DNA of 64,000 nt from JAISGQ01 sp045604965 (GTDB taxonomy: Bacteria; Bacillota; Clostridia; Oscillospirales; Acutalibacteraceae): NCBI GenBank assembly GCA_045604965.1, contig JAZUPB010000059.1, positions 80,516 to 144,515 on the forward strand. Direction: 5' to 3'. A program made the translations under genes and the position numbers. Shown in pieces: positions 43,179-51,453 of the stretch (positions are counted from its first letter, which is position 1; every line of letters starts with the position of its first letter). Below the pieces are notes generated by a model. The model was not told where the DNA came from, did not search any database, and saw only the letters and a program-made list of their open reading frames with translations.

Positions 43179-44180
43179 TTATAGGCGAACTTCCTTGATC
43201 TTTTTTCTTTGCAGGATTTTTTTCTTGATTGCGGAAGCAACCTTTCTTTCAGGAAGAAGAACATAGTAGAAGAAAATTTCAGCCTTCTGCTTGAAACTGA
43301 GATTTTTATACTGCTCTTTGACTTTGCCCTTGGAAAGATCTTTCAGCTTTGCGCCGTTGCGCAATGCCAGAGTCATATATCTTACATATACAGTTTGAAT
43401 GTTCTTGTGGTATTTTCTGTCTGTATAATTGTCAATCTGATCATAGGTGCCTATGTAGCCGAGGAAGAGATTGGCCTTTCTCTTGTTGCCGCTGTACCAG
43501 TTGGTTTCAGACCAGGAGCCTGGTCTTGCTCTGCGGTAAACGCCCACCTCATCGTCAATGTACCATACTCTGCCGTTGAGGGCAAGCCAGATTACCATTG
43601 TGCGGTCGCCTCTGCGGGGGAACACTTCATCAGCAGGTCTTTGCTGCATAATGGAATGTCTGTAGAACAGAGAGCAGGTAGCAAAGGTCTGAAGCTCTCT
43701 GCGTGCAAAAATCTGCTCAATGGTAACTTCACCTGTGTGGTCAAGAGGAGCTACGATCTTATCGGGCATAGTGGTATCACTGTAGTTTATCTGACGAATC
43801 TTTGCGCCGCAAAGGGAATAGTCAGGATGTGCCTCCAGAAAATCAAACTGCTTCTGGAGCTTGAGAGGGTCGGTCCAGTAATCGTCCGCTTCGCACATGG
43901 CAACATACTTGCCTCTGACTAGGGGAATAACAAATTTCTGAAGCATTCCGCGCCCTTTTGAGTGCTGATTTTCAGTTTGGATGATGGGTATAACTATATC
44001 GGGGTACTTTTCAGCATATTCACGGACAATGTCAGCGGTGCCATCGGTGGAGGCATCGTCGTGCAGAAGAATCTCAAAGGGAAAAGTAGTCTTCTGCATA
44101 AGCATTCCGTCCACAGCGTCGCGGATGAAATCCTTGACATTATATGCAAGACAGATTATCGAAACCATAGGTTTTTCCAT
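43179..44180 (-). CDS. Family 2 glycosyltransferase
   Basis: A 333-residue GT-A enzyme without membrane helices. VSIICLAYNVKDFIRDAVDG opens the nucleotide-sugar fold, and FPFEILLHDDASTDGTADIV has the Asp that contacts the nucleotide. CEADDYWTDPLKLQKQ holds the DxD-like metal motif (EADD). It adds sugars to a growing surface polysaccharide on the inner face of the membrane. The basic C terminus (KKKILQRKKIK) may bring it to the membrane. GGAGG ribosome site. It follows the flippase by 35 bp and ends at a terminator, so these two form an operon. Sugar unknown. Confidence 0.92.
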   Translation of the reverse strand: MEKPMVSIICLAYNVKDFIRDAVDGMLMQKTTFPFEILLHDDASTDGTADIVREYAEKYPDIVIPIIQTENQHSKGRGMLQKFVIPLVRGKYVAMCEADDYWTDPLKLQKQFDFLEAHPDYSLCGAKIRQINYSDTTMPDKIVAPLDHTGEVTIEQIFARRELQTFATCSLFYRHSIMQQRPADEVFPRRGDRTMVIWLALNGRVWYIDDEVGVYRRARPGSWSETNWYSGNKRKANLFLGYIGTYDQIDNYTDRKYHKNIQTVYVRYMTLALRNGAKLKDLSKGKVKEQYKNLSFKQKAEIFFYYVLLPERKVASAIKKKILQRKKIKEVRL

Positions 44181-44215
44181 GTCGTTTCCTCCAATAATGA
44201 AAAATAAGGAACAGC

Positions 44216-45937
44216 TTATGCGTCATCATTGCTGCTGTCCGGTGAAGTAGCCGCAGGAACGGGGACATTCCTCGCTGCTTTGGTTTTGATCTTACCGACA
44301 AAACTCTTGAATATTACGATGAAGCGCTGACATTCCTCTGTCTTTCGGAACAAAAGCCATACGACTACGTTGGGTATTATTACACAGAGAACACACTTTA
44401 CAATAAAGGATACCATATCGGGAGTATTTGCAAATATACCTGCAAATGCGTTTTCGCTGTCCGATTCGCAGTTGCCAAACAGCAGTATGCCAAGCCCGTA
44501 GGTAGAGGCAACGCAGGCGACTGTTATTCCGAGATGTAGGAAGAACGTTTTGAAATACGAACTCAGGGGTTTTTTAAATACGTGCTTGTACACGATCATA
44601 GGATCAAACCATTGCATAGTAAGGCAATGCGAAATGATTGTAGCGGATCTGATACCGAGTACACCAGCCTCATCGCCGTACTTGCCAAGAGATAAACCCA
44701 GTAGAATTGACGCGCCGATATTAATTGCACACATAGCAATCGGGCGATATTTGCCCTGAACAAACAGACCGTTTGCATTACGTATAGTTGCTATGGGGTT
44801 CATGATGGTATTGGAATAAAATACAGCTGCAACGATTATGGGCATCCACATACTCATTACAAACTCATCGCTCTGAAGCCAAAGACGAATAAAGGGGTTA
44901 AGCAACACCACAAAGCAGGTGGTACAGAAGCAACAGAGCCAAAATGCCATAAACTGCAAGGATTTAAATGTTTTATGCTGATATTCGCTGTCCTTTTCTG
45001 CAGCAAGGTTACCCATACTGGGCAGTGCAGAGTTGAAAAACTGAAGAATTACTTGTCTGACCTTGGTGGAAGCAAGACGGTAATTTGAAACATAGCCCAC
45101 CCACAGAGGACCGAAAAATGAGGAAATAACGATGCTGTCAAGACTGGTGTTTATCTGTGTGCACACCTTGTAGATCATAAGTGCGCTTACGTCCTTATAC
45201 AGCTTTTTCTTTTCTTCTTTTGAAAGGCTTTCTTTTGTGTTGTAATCGACCTCGGGATATCGCTTGTCAACATATCGGGATATGATAAGGTTTGTTGTTC
45301 TGGTGATGATTATACCTGCCACAAGATAGACGATATAGATGATGGTGCGGTTTTCCTTAATGAAAAGATTGAGACACAGCAGAATACCTGCTTCTACAAC
45401 AACACGGACGACAGACATCACCATCTGGATATTAGTTACTTTTCGATTTTCCTGATGTGCTGTCAGAAGTGTTGCTTTGTATACCTGAAGGTAGGATACC
45501 GCAGAGTTTATAACATACAGTACATAAATGATGATAATGTATTTTGCTACATCATCACGAATGGCGGGGTTAATTTTCTCAGGGGGGACAAGATAATTTA
45601 GAAAAGGAATGGTTGCAAGGCCCAGGCCCAGAACAATGCATGCCACGAGCTGATATGCCCGTTTATAGAACTGCATCAGTGCAGATGTTTTTTTGTTGTC
45701 GCCCTCCGCAACAGGCTTATACAGAGAAAATGCTATTGCTGACGAAATGCCCAATTCCGCAAAAGAAAGCAGAGTGAGCAGATCGGTAAACAAACTCGAT
45801 ATACCGGCATACTCTGCTCCGAGAGTATGAATAAATATCGAGCGCATTATAAAACCTGTTACAATATTGAACATTTTCGCAACCATTCCGGCCGCGGTAT
45901 TCAGCACAGTATTCTGTGTTCTGGATTTTTTTGCCAA
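44216..45937 (-). CDS. Polysaccharide flippase (Wzx/MATE-like)
   Basis: A 573-residue protein with 12-14 hydrophobic segments of the MOP superfamily that flips lipid-linked oligosaccharides across the membrane. The N terminus AKKSRTQNTVLNTAAGMVAK followed by IVTGFIMRSIFIHTLGAEY is the usual flippase opening. Start: TTG at 45937 has AGGAAGGA 9 bp upstream and gives the family-typical N terminus; a TTG 60 bases earlier would add unlikely residues and lies in a palindrome. The C-terminal tail is Ala/Pro/Ser rich. It shares an operon with the following glycosyltransferase and has its own promoter with a 31-bp palindrome just after it. Confidence 0.88.
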   Translation of the reverse strand: MAKKSRTQNTVLNTAAGMVAKMFNIVTGFIMRSIFIHTLGAEYAGISSLFTDLLTLLSFAELGISSAIAFSLYKPVAEGDNKKTSALMQFYKRAYQLVACIVLGLGLATIPFLNYLVPPEKINPAIRDDVAKYIIIIYVLYVINSAVSYLQVYKATLLTAHQENRKVTNIQMVMSVVRVVVEAGILLCLNLFIKENRTIIYIVYLVAGIIITRTTNLIISRYVDKRYPEVDYNTKESLSKEEKKKLYKDVSALMIYKVCTQINTSLDSIVISSFFGPLWVGYVSNYRLASTKVRQVILQFFNSALPSMGNLAAEKDSEYQHKTFKSLQFMAFWLCCFCTTCFVVLLNPFIRLWLQSDEFVMSMWMPIIVAAVFYSNTIMNPIATIRNANGLFVQGKYRPIAMCAINIGASILLGLSLGKYGDEAGVLGIRSATIISHCLTMQWFDPMIVYKHVFKKPLSSYFKTFFLHLGITVACVASTYGLGILLFGNCESDSENAFAGIFANTPDMVSFIVKCVLCVIIPNVVVWLLFRKTEECQRFIVIFKSFVGKIKTKAARNVPVPAATSPDSSNDDA

Positions 45938-45991
45938 AGTATTCAGTCCTTCCTGACAGCTCCACGCAACGTCAGTTGTCACTTTATTCAA

Positions 45992-46022
45992 CAACAACTT
46001 ATCGATAATCGATAAGTTGTTG
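45992..46022. repeat. 31-bp perfect palindrome in the flippase leader
   Basis: CAACAACTTATCGAT (45992-46006) and ATCGATAAGTTGTTG (46008-46022) are perfect inverted 15-bp arms around one base. In the minus orientation it lies about 10-40 nt after the expected transcription start. It may be an operator or a leader stem. Confidence 0.85.
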
Positions 46023-46038
46023 CCGTTTTATACGAACT

Positions 46039-46067
46039 ATACTACACCATTGCAGTGATTATGTCAA
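46039..46067 (-). promoter_or_regulatory. Promoter of the flippase/glycosyltransferase operon
   Basis: On the minus strand perfect TTGACA (46062-46067) and TAGTAT (46039-46044) with a 17-bp spacer. Confidence 0.7.
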
Positions 46068-46095
46068 GGAATATATGCGTTGAAAACCATGATGA

Positions 46096-47181
46096 TTAAA
46101 TGGTCTTTTTAACGCTGGGAAGACCCAGTTTCATCATTATTCCGTCAAGTTCATCACGGAAGCCGATTTGAGTGGGGATCTGCCAGCCAACATACTGACC
46201 TCTTGCATTTCCTTCGACCATTATCCAACCATCTTCGGTAAGTGCAAGATCCCAGCCGGCATAGTGGTTTCCCTCAATGACAGTTGCAAGTTCTTTTGCC
46301 AGTGCAACAGCTTCGCACCAGCGGGGAATCTCAAAGCCGATAAGATGCTTGCCTGTTTCAGGGTGAATTTCAAATGTTGCGCCTGTTTCGTCGGCAGTAT
46401 GTGTAATTTTACCCGTTTTCGGATCTACAACACAAAGAATACCGCCTGCGCCGCCGTTATCGACAACAGCATCACCTCTGCCTACTCTGAGGAAGGGGTG
46501 GATGACCTCAATATCGTTTTCGTTGTAATAGATTGTAGTAAGTCGCATTGTGTTTACAGAGGAAGGATGCAGCTCCGCAAGCTCAGCACACTGAACGATG
46601 ACCTCCTCAGCAAGGAAGCCCTCAGGATACTCATCCATAAGCTGTGCAATAAGAGTGTCGATATTAGCAGAAGAAGTATCGACTATTTTAACTCCCTGAC
46701 CGCAGCACTTATCAAAGGGCTTTACGATAATGCGGGAGTGTTTTTCAAGAAATGCACGAAGCTCTTCGGTATTCTCACTGTTGACAGCAAGAAGCTCTCT
46801 TTTGTAATACTTACCGAAATGCTCATATGTCTTGGTTTTGTCGTCAAATAGGATCTGATTTGCCTTGACGTTCATGCTCTCACAGAAGGGAATATGCTCA
46901 ATATCGGAGACAAATTCCAGTCGCTGTTTATCGGAGAGCTTTTCAAAATTATATAGAAAATACTCGTCAAACATGAATTTGTGGTCATAGTACATACGAA
47001 GCATGTCCTTGACAAGTGCTTTCTCCCTTGCGGGATCAACATTGCTTCCGAGAAATTTGGCGATCATTCTTTTTGCTCTTACCTTGCGCTCGTATTTCTT
47101 ATAGCATTCCGATTTGTAGAAATTTCTGACAAGAGGAATTTTGCGAGGAAACTTCTTAATTTTGCTGATTACTGATCCCAT
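46096..47181 (-). CDS. Sugar-transfer-associated ATP-grasp protein
   Basis: A 361-residue soluble protein. After a basic N-terminal stretch the core carries ATP-grasp motifs: RIIVKPFDKCCGQGVKIVD (ATP lysine and Gly loop), LAEEVIVQ, HPSSVNTMRLTTIY and, at the end, WDLALTEDGWIMVEGNARGQY with the Mg ligands Glu and Asn. It matches the ATP-grasp subfamily seen beside sugar transfer genes, where it probably ligates an amino acid or acid to a glycan or lipid carrier. ATG 47181 with GAGGTG, in preference to a GTG inside that site. It is next to the flippase and glycosyltransferase, has its own promoter, and adds a tailoring step to the same polymer by inference. Confidence 0.85.
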   Translation of the reverse strand: MGSVISKIKKFPRKIPLVRNFYKSECYKKYERKVRAKRMIAKFLGSNVDPAREKALVKDMLRMYYDHKFMFDEYFLYNFEKLSDKQRLEFVSDIEHIPFCESMNVKANQILFDDKTKTYEHFGKYYKRELLAVNSENTEELRAFLEKHSRIIVKPFDKCCGQGVKIVDTSSANIDTLIAQLMDEYPEGFLAEEVIVQCAELAELHPSSVNTMRLTTIYYNENDIEVIHPFLRVGRGDAVVDNGGAGGILCVVDPKTGKITHTADETGATFEIHPETGKHLIGFEIPRWCEAVALAKELATVIEGNHYAGWDLALTEDGWIMVEGNARGQYVGWQIPTQIGFRDELDGIMMKLGLPSVKKTI

Positions 47182-47210
47182 TTGTATCACCTCAAAAAAA
47201 TACTGAACTT

Positions 47211-47238
47211 ATTATAGTATATTTATGATCAAAGTCAA
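47211..47238 (-). promoter_or_regulatory. Promoter of the ATP-grasp gene
   Basis: On the minus strand TTGACT (47233-47238) and TATAAT (47211-47216) with a 16-bp spacer, 30 bp before the start codon. Confidence 0.65.
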
Positions 47239-47312
47239 GTTGTGGTGTTTATACCTTCAAGAATAAACGTGAAGCTTTTACTGCAGCATTGCTTTTTTCA
47301 CAAGTAAATATT

Positions 47313-47350
47313 CACCCGATTCGACATTGAGGCGAATCGGGTGTTTTTTA
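47313..47350 (-). terminator. Terminator-like hairpin after the acyltransferase gene
   Basis: Stem CACCCGATTCG / CGAATCGGGTG with an 8-nt loop. The T run is on the plus side; on the minus strand the tail is AT rich but weaker. Confidence 0.6.
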
Positions 47351-48439
47351 TTTTCGGAATATTAATTTGAATAATGGTTTTTCTAGAAGTCTGATTCTAA
47401 GTATGTCAATCAAAGTACATATCACATATATGCCTGCCACGCTTCCCACCGCATGGAGTATAAGCCACTTTGAATCAAGAAATTCTGTGTTTCTCAGAAA
47501 GTCTACCCAGAGCCAGTCACGCATAGCTGCACTGTTGGCGTGTATCATCAGCACACCAAATGCAGATGCAGCGACGGTATTTATAAATCTGTTAGGCTTC
47601 ATCTTTAAATTCTTAAAGAACAGAAAAGAAAATACAGCAAGGAGCAGAGCAAAGATCTTATTTGAATCCGACACAAAATAATATGCTATATTTCTGTCAA
47701 GATGTTTGCCTATGTATATGCAGACGATAATACTTGCAGAGGAAACAATCAGAGTTATCAGAGTTAGAATACCCCACAAAGCTGTTTTTTCAAAAATGGG
47801 CTTTGGGTATATACTGAAATATGAAGATATGAAATAAAGAACTATAAACCAGGATATATAGTTCATTGATACTGAAAATTTCGGAAGAGTACCCATTATC
47901 GTATAAACAAAAATGCAGAGCAGTACAAGTCGTATATGCATTTTTTCGTTTATATTATGAATTAATGCATTTAAAAAGGGTATGGTCAGGTAAAAAATCA
48001 GGAAACAGCTTACAAATCCTGATTTAGCACCCCACACAGGCCATACAGCTTTCAGCAGCCCCATAACAGAGAAGCTTTCATATCCGGTGATAAGGAATAT
48101 CAGATAAAACGTGATTTTGTAAAATTCTATTTCGAGAAATAACTTCATAAATTTTTGTACTGTTATTTTCGATTTACACATAAAATAGCCCGTTATAAGC
48201 ATAAAGCAGTTTATGCCTGTTTTCCCCCATGCACCGTAAAGAAACAGAAATATCGATTTCCCTTCAATTGGATTTTTGTATATCTCTCCTATTATGCCTG
48301 AATTTACCACATAATGATGTGCTACAATCAGCAGCATAACAATAATACGGTACAGCTCAAGATTTGAATTGCGTTGCTTTTTGTTCGGGAGTGCAGGCGC
48401 AAGGTCTTTCTGAATAGGAACGTTCAGAATATTTTCCAT
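47348..48439 (-). CDS. Acyltransferase family 3 membrane protein
   Basis: A 363-residue protein with ten predicted helices. SNLELYRIIVMLLIVAHHYV carries the family's catalytic His pair and Arg, and LYGAWGKTGINCFMLITGYF is the next conserved block. Family members O-acetylate polysaccharides, peptidoglycan or lipids using acetyl-CoA at the membrane. GAGGTG ribosome site. Base composition is more AT rich than most neighbours. It lies beside the ATP-grasp, flippase and glycosyltransferase genes, so it most likely decorates the same surface polymer. Residues 1-25 are a hydrophilic lead without a signal. Confidence 0.9.
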   Translation of the reverse strand: MENILNVPIQKDLAPALPNKKQRNSNLELYRIIVMLLIVAHHYVVNSGIIGEIYKNPIEGKSIFLFLYGAWGKTGINCFMLITGYFMCKSKITVQKFMKLFLEIEFYKITFYLIFLITGYESFSVMGLLKAVWPVWGAKSGFVSCFLIFYLTIPFLNALIHNINEKMHIRLVLLCIFVYTIMGTLPKFSVSMNYISWFIVLYFISSYFSIYPKPIFEKTALWGILTLITLIVSSASIIVCIYIGKHLDRNIAYYFVSDSNKIFALLLAVFSFLFFKNLKMKPNRFINTVAASAFGVLMIHANSAAMRDWLWVDFLRNTEFLDSKWLILHAVGSVAGIYVICTLIDILRIRLLEKPLFKLIFRK

Positions 48440-48549
48440 TTTTTATTCACCTCTTTTTCGATTTGCTTAATTATACCATCTCCCAAAGAAGATATAAAGA
48501 GGGTGAGTTATTTAAGTTGACAAAAAGAATAACTTATATGAATTCACAC

Positions 48550-48585
48550 AAAAAACCTCTGCTACAGAATAGGCAGAGGTTTTTT
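48550..48585 (-). terminator. Terminator of the TRAP-type transporter operon
   Basis: Stem AAAACCTCTGC / GCAGAGGTTTT with a 9-nt loop and A/T runs on both sides. Confidence 0.9.
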
Positions 48586-48618
48586 GCATTAGGTTTTAAG
48601 AATGTTGATAGTTGTGGC

Positions 48619-48912
48619 TTATACTTCCCCTTCGTGCTTCTTTGCCTTCTTCTTTTCGGGGGTCAGCGCAGTTTCTCCTGCCAGGTACATTGCAACCAGA
48701 CCCAGCAGCACCATTATTACAGATACATAAATGATAACGGGAACAATGTGATTATAGATGACATCGCAGATGACTGCGGCAGTATCACCGCCGATGATCA
48801 GTGCAGCAACATATCCGAAGAAGGTAAGTCCGCCGGCAAACAGGGTAATCATGATGCCGTAGCCGAAGATGATCTTCAGAATATCGGAAAGCTTTTTGCA
48901 GAACTTTTTCAT
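48619..48912 (-). CDS. Small membrane partner of the TRAP-type permease
   Basis: A 97-residue protein with two or three hydrophobic helices (about 12-40 and 55-80), a short basic N terminus and a Lys/Glu tail. It is 13 bp downstream of the large permease gene on the same strand. Ordinary TRAP transporters use a DctQ subunit with four helices and about 160 residues. This protein is much shorter, without DctQ sequence marks that I can point to. It may be a reduced DctQ or a regulator of the permease. GGAGGGG ribosome site. Conserved location with the permease is the main ground for the call. Confidence 0.75.
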   Translation of the reverse strand: MKKFCKKLSDILKIIFGYGIMITLFAGGLTFFGYVAALIIGGDTAAVICDVIYNHIVPVIIYVSVIMVLLGLVAMYLAGETALTPEKKKAKKHEGEV

Positions 48913-48925
48913 ATTATACCCCTCC

Positions 48926-50305
48926 TTACAGTCCGAGGACAGGCAGCCAGCCCATCAGAATAGAAACCTGCATGATAAACTGAGCTGCGACCCACCAGAG
49001 ATTATTCTTGAATGTCTTGCTGAAATCCGAATCAGCGATAGTCATGCCTGCATACATACCCAGTCCCAGAGGAGGGGTGATGCCGCACATTACGCCGCAG
49101 ATGCAAGGCAGCATTGCTGCGGCAAGGAGAGGATCAACGCCTACACCGTTAAGCAGAGTAATGAATACCGGTCCAAAGATAACAACCTGAGATGAACCGG
49201 GAACAACCATACCCATAACACAGGTGATTGCACAGATTGCAAGAACCATACCAAGTTTATCAATATTCCATGCAGCCAAAATATCCTTCAGAGATTCTGC
49301 AACGCCAAGATCCTCAAACATTGCACCGATCATGTAACCGAATACGCAGACACCGATTGCAGGAGAGATGGACTTGACACCGTTTGCAAACATCTTTGCC
49401 ATCTTATGAGGTGTAATATCGGATTTCTTTTTGGCAATAAGGCAGGCATAGATAGCAGCGATACCTGCAACAAACAGCAGAACAGACTTGGAGAGAGCCT
49501 TTGCACCGCCGGCACCAAGACGCTCCACAAAGAAATTATCAGCGAAAACTGCATCCAAAATAAAGGGGAGAAGAATAATTATGGGGAGGAAAAGTGCCTT
49601 CCAGCCGACCTTTAAGGTTTCCTTAAGGCTGGGGAGCTCTTCTTTTGTCATGGGTTTTACCTTGTAATATTTGCAGAAAGCCCAGACCATAATCATACGC
49701 TGTGCGATAAACCAGAGAGAAATTCCCCACAGCACGATCCAAAACTTGCCCTGAGATACTTCTGCGATGCCTGCACCCACAGCGAAGGTTGAAAACGCAG
49801 TCATTGCAGCTACGATATTTGATGAGGGAGGGATCATATTACCCATGTAGCTGGCGTTGGACTCAATGTTTGCAGCCAGCTCAGCAGGGAAACCTGAACG
49901 CTTCATAGCGGGAATAGTCAGGGTACCTGTAGCCATAACATTGCCCGGGCCGGATCCTGAGAGCGCACCCATAAATGCACTGGCTATAACAGCTGTGTAT
50001 CCTGCACCGCCTCTGATTCTTCCGATGAGAGAGAGAATTATTGCAATACAGCTGTCAACAACCTTTGTCTTTGTCAGCAGGATTGACATGGCAACGAAAG
50101 CAACCATTGAATAAAGGAGCGAGGTTGTCAGGCCTTCCTCAATGTATGTCCATACATTGCTCCATGTACCTGTAACAAACAGCAGTACAATAAACGCCAA
50201 CAGAACAGCCTCGTAAACGGGGCGCTTTAGTGCCAGGAACCATATGCAGATAACTGCAAGCATGATTCCAAGATAGACAAGTGCGCTTGGGATCCCAAAC
50301 AGCAT
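48926..50305 (-). CDS. TRAP-type large permease (DctM-like)
   Basis: A 459-residue protein with about 12 helices. SGSGPGNVMATGTLTIPAMK with RSGFP downstream is the DctM signature, repeated in inverted form near GMVVPGSSQVVIFGP, and CGVMCGITPPLGLGMYAG is a second canonical motif. Such subunits import organic acids with sodium, normally together with DctP (soluble binding protein) and DctQ. No DctP gene is in this window; a 97-residue membrane protein follows. A LysR regulator is divergent 184 bp upstream, likely its regulator. AAGGAAGGG precedes ATG. Substrate unknown. Confidence 0.9.
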   Translation of the reverse strand: MLFGIPSALVYLGIMLAVICIWFLALKRPVYEAVLLAFIVLLFVTGTWSNVWTYIEEGLTTSLLYSMVAFVAMSILLTKTKVVDSCIAIILSLIGRIRGGAGYTAVIASAFMGALSGSGPGNVMATGTLTIPAMKRSGFPAELAANIESNASYMGNMIPPSSNIVAAMTAFSTFAVGAGIAEVSQGKFWIVLWGISLWFIAQRMIMVWAFCKYYKVKPMTKEELPSLKETLKVGWKALFLPIIILLPFILDAVFADNFFVERLGAGGAKALSKSVLLFVAGIAAIYACLIAKKKSDITPHKMAKMFANGVKSISPAIGVCVFGYMIGAMFEDLGVAESLKDILAAWNIDKLGMVLAICAITCVMGMVVPGSSQVVIFGPVFITLLNGVGVDPLLAAAMLPCICGVMCGITPPLGLGMYAGMTIADSDFSKTFKNNLWWVAAQFIMQVSILMGWLPVLGL

Positions 50306-50352
50306 TATTATCCCTTCCTTTGCGATATATTTCGTTTCGGTTATAGATTATA

Positions 50353-50396
50353 TTCCGAATTGGTTATATAATATCACTGCGTTCCGAATCTGTCAA
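50353..50396 (-). promoter_or_regulatory. Promoter of the TRAP operon with two operator-like repeats
   Basis: On the minus strand perfect TTGACA (50391-50396) and TATTAT (50368-50373) with a 17-bp spacer. TTCCGAAT occurs twice as direct repeats, at 50353-50360 and 50382-50389, on either side of the -10 box; each is itself a short palindrome (ATTCCGAAT). These are candidate LysR sites. Confidence 0.65.
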
Positions 50397-50489
50397 CAGG
50401 AAAACTCAAATTTTACAAAAAATACGGAAAGGTTGAAAAATCACCAATGATGGATTATCATATATTCACACTGTACAGGAGGTGCGGAA

Positions 50490-51398
50490 ATGAATTACCG
50501 TCAGCTTCAGTATGCTGTCGCCCTTGCCCAGGTGCTTAATTTTTCCGAGGCAGCACAGCAGCTTGATATATCCCAGCCTGCGCTCAGCAAGCAGATAATA
50601 TCGCTTGAAACAGAGCTGGGAGTAAAGCTTTTTGACCGCAGTACAACACCGCTCACGCTCACCCCTGCAGGAGAATTTTTCGTGCAGAAGGCAGAGGAGC
50701 TACTCTTTGATGAGGATGTGCTGATAAAGACCATGAATCGCTACAAAAGCGGCGAAAACGGAAAGCTCACCATCGGAGTATCCCCTTTTCGCAGTCTTTA
50801 TCTCATGCCGCCCCTTGTAAGAGCATTGAAGGAGAAATATCCCAATCTCAGCATTACCCTCAGCGAGTACGGACGTGCTCAGCTTCACAAGGGCATTGTT
50901 GACGGGCTTTATGATTTTATTATTACTAATCTTCCCGTTGACGATTCTCTTCTTGAGGCTGTGCCTCTTGAAAAGGATTCCCTTGTGCTTGCGGTGCCAA
51001 ATGAGTTGCTGCATTTTATAGATAAGAGCAAGATAAGAAAAGAAGGCAAGATAAACTATATTGATCTGTCAGGATGCGAAAAGCTGCCCTTTGTTGTGGT
51101 TGGACGGGGACAGGAAATGCGCCAGCTTTTTGACAAGCTTTGCAGACTTTCACGCATTGAGCCTAACATATATATGGAGGTCGTGGGAATAACCACTGCA
51201 TGGACTATGGCTAACGAGGGACTTGCCGCAGCCATTATCCCAATGCAGTTTATAGGTGCTGAAACACTGGGCAACGTAACACTTTTTGAGATAAATCAGG
51301 ATGCCTACGTAAGACAGCCTGCCATCGTCACAAGACGTGGACAATTTATATCGGAGTACGCCCAGTACGCTATGGATTTACTGAAGGACGATAGATAA
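50490..51398 (+). CDS. LysR-family transcriptional regulator
   Basis: A 302-residue protein. The N-terminal helix-turn-helix is complete: NYRQLQYAVALAQVLNFSEA with AAQQLDISQPALSKQIISLE and LGVKLFDRS. The C-terminal two-lobed effector domain begins GKLTIGVSPFRSLYLMPPLV. AGGAGG precedes the ATG. It is divergent from the TRAP permease operon and shares the intergenic region with the TTCCGAAT repeats, so it should regulate that operon and perhaps itself in response to the transported compound. Ends at a bidirectional terminator facing the ATP-grasp cassette. Confidence 0.95.
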   Translation: MNYRQLQYAVALAQVLNFSEAAQQLDISQPALSKQIISLETELGVKLFDRSTTPLTLTPAGEFFVQKAEELLFDEDVLIKTMNRYKSGENGKLTIGVSPFRSLYLMPPLVRALKEKYPNLSITLSEYGRAQLHKGIVDGLYDFIITNLPVDDSLLEAVPLEKDSLVLAVPNELLHFIDKSKIRKEGKINYIDLSGCEKLPFVVVGRGQEMRQLFDKLCRLSRIEPNIYMEVVGITTAWTMANEGLAAAIIPMQFIGAETLGNVTLFEINQDAYVRQPAIVTRRGQFISEYAQYAMDLLKDDR

Positions 51399-51448
51399 AA
51401 TAACCCCCGTGCAATGGATAAAAGTTCCACTGCACGGGGGTTATTTGT
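51399..51448. terminator. Bidirectional terminator
   Basis: Long stem AATAACCCCCGTGCA / TGCACGGGGGTTATT with extra GG/CC pairs nearer the loop, between convergent genes. Confidence 0.93.
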
Positions 51449-51453
51449 CTGTT

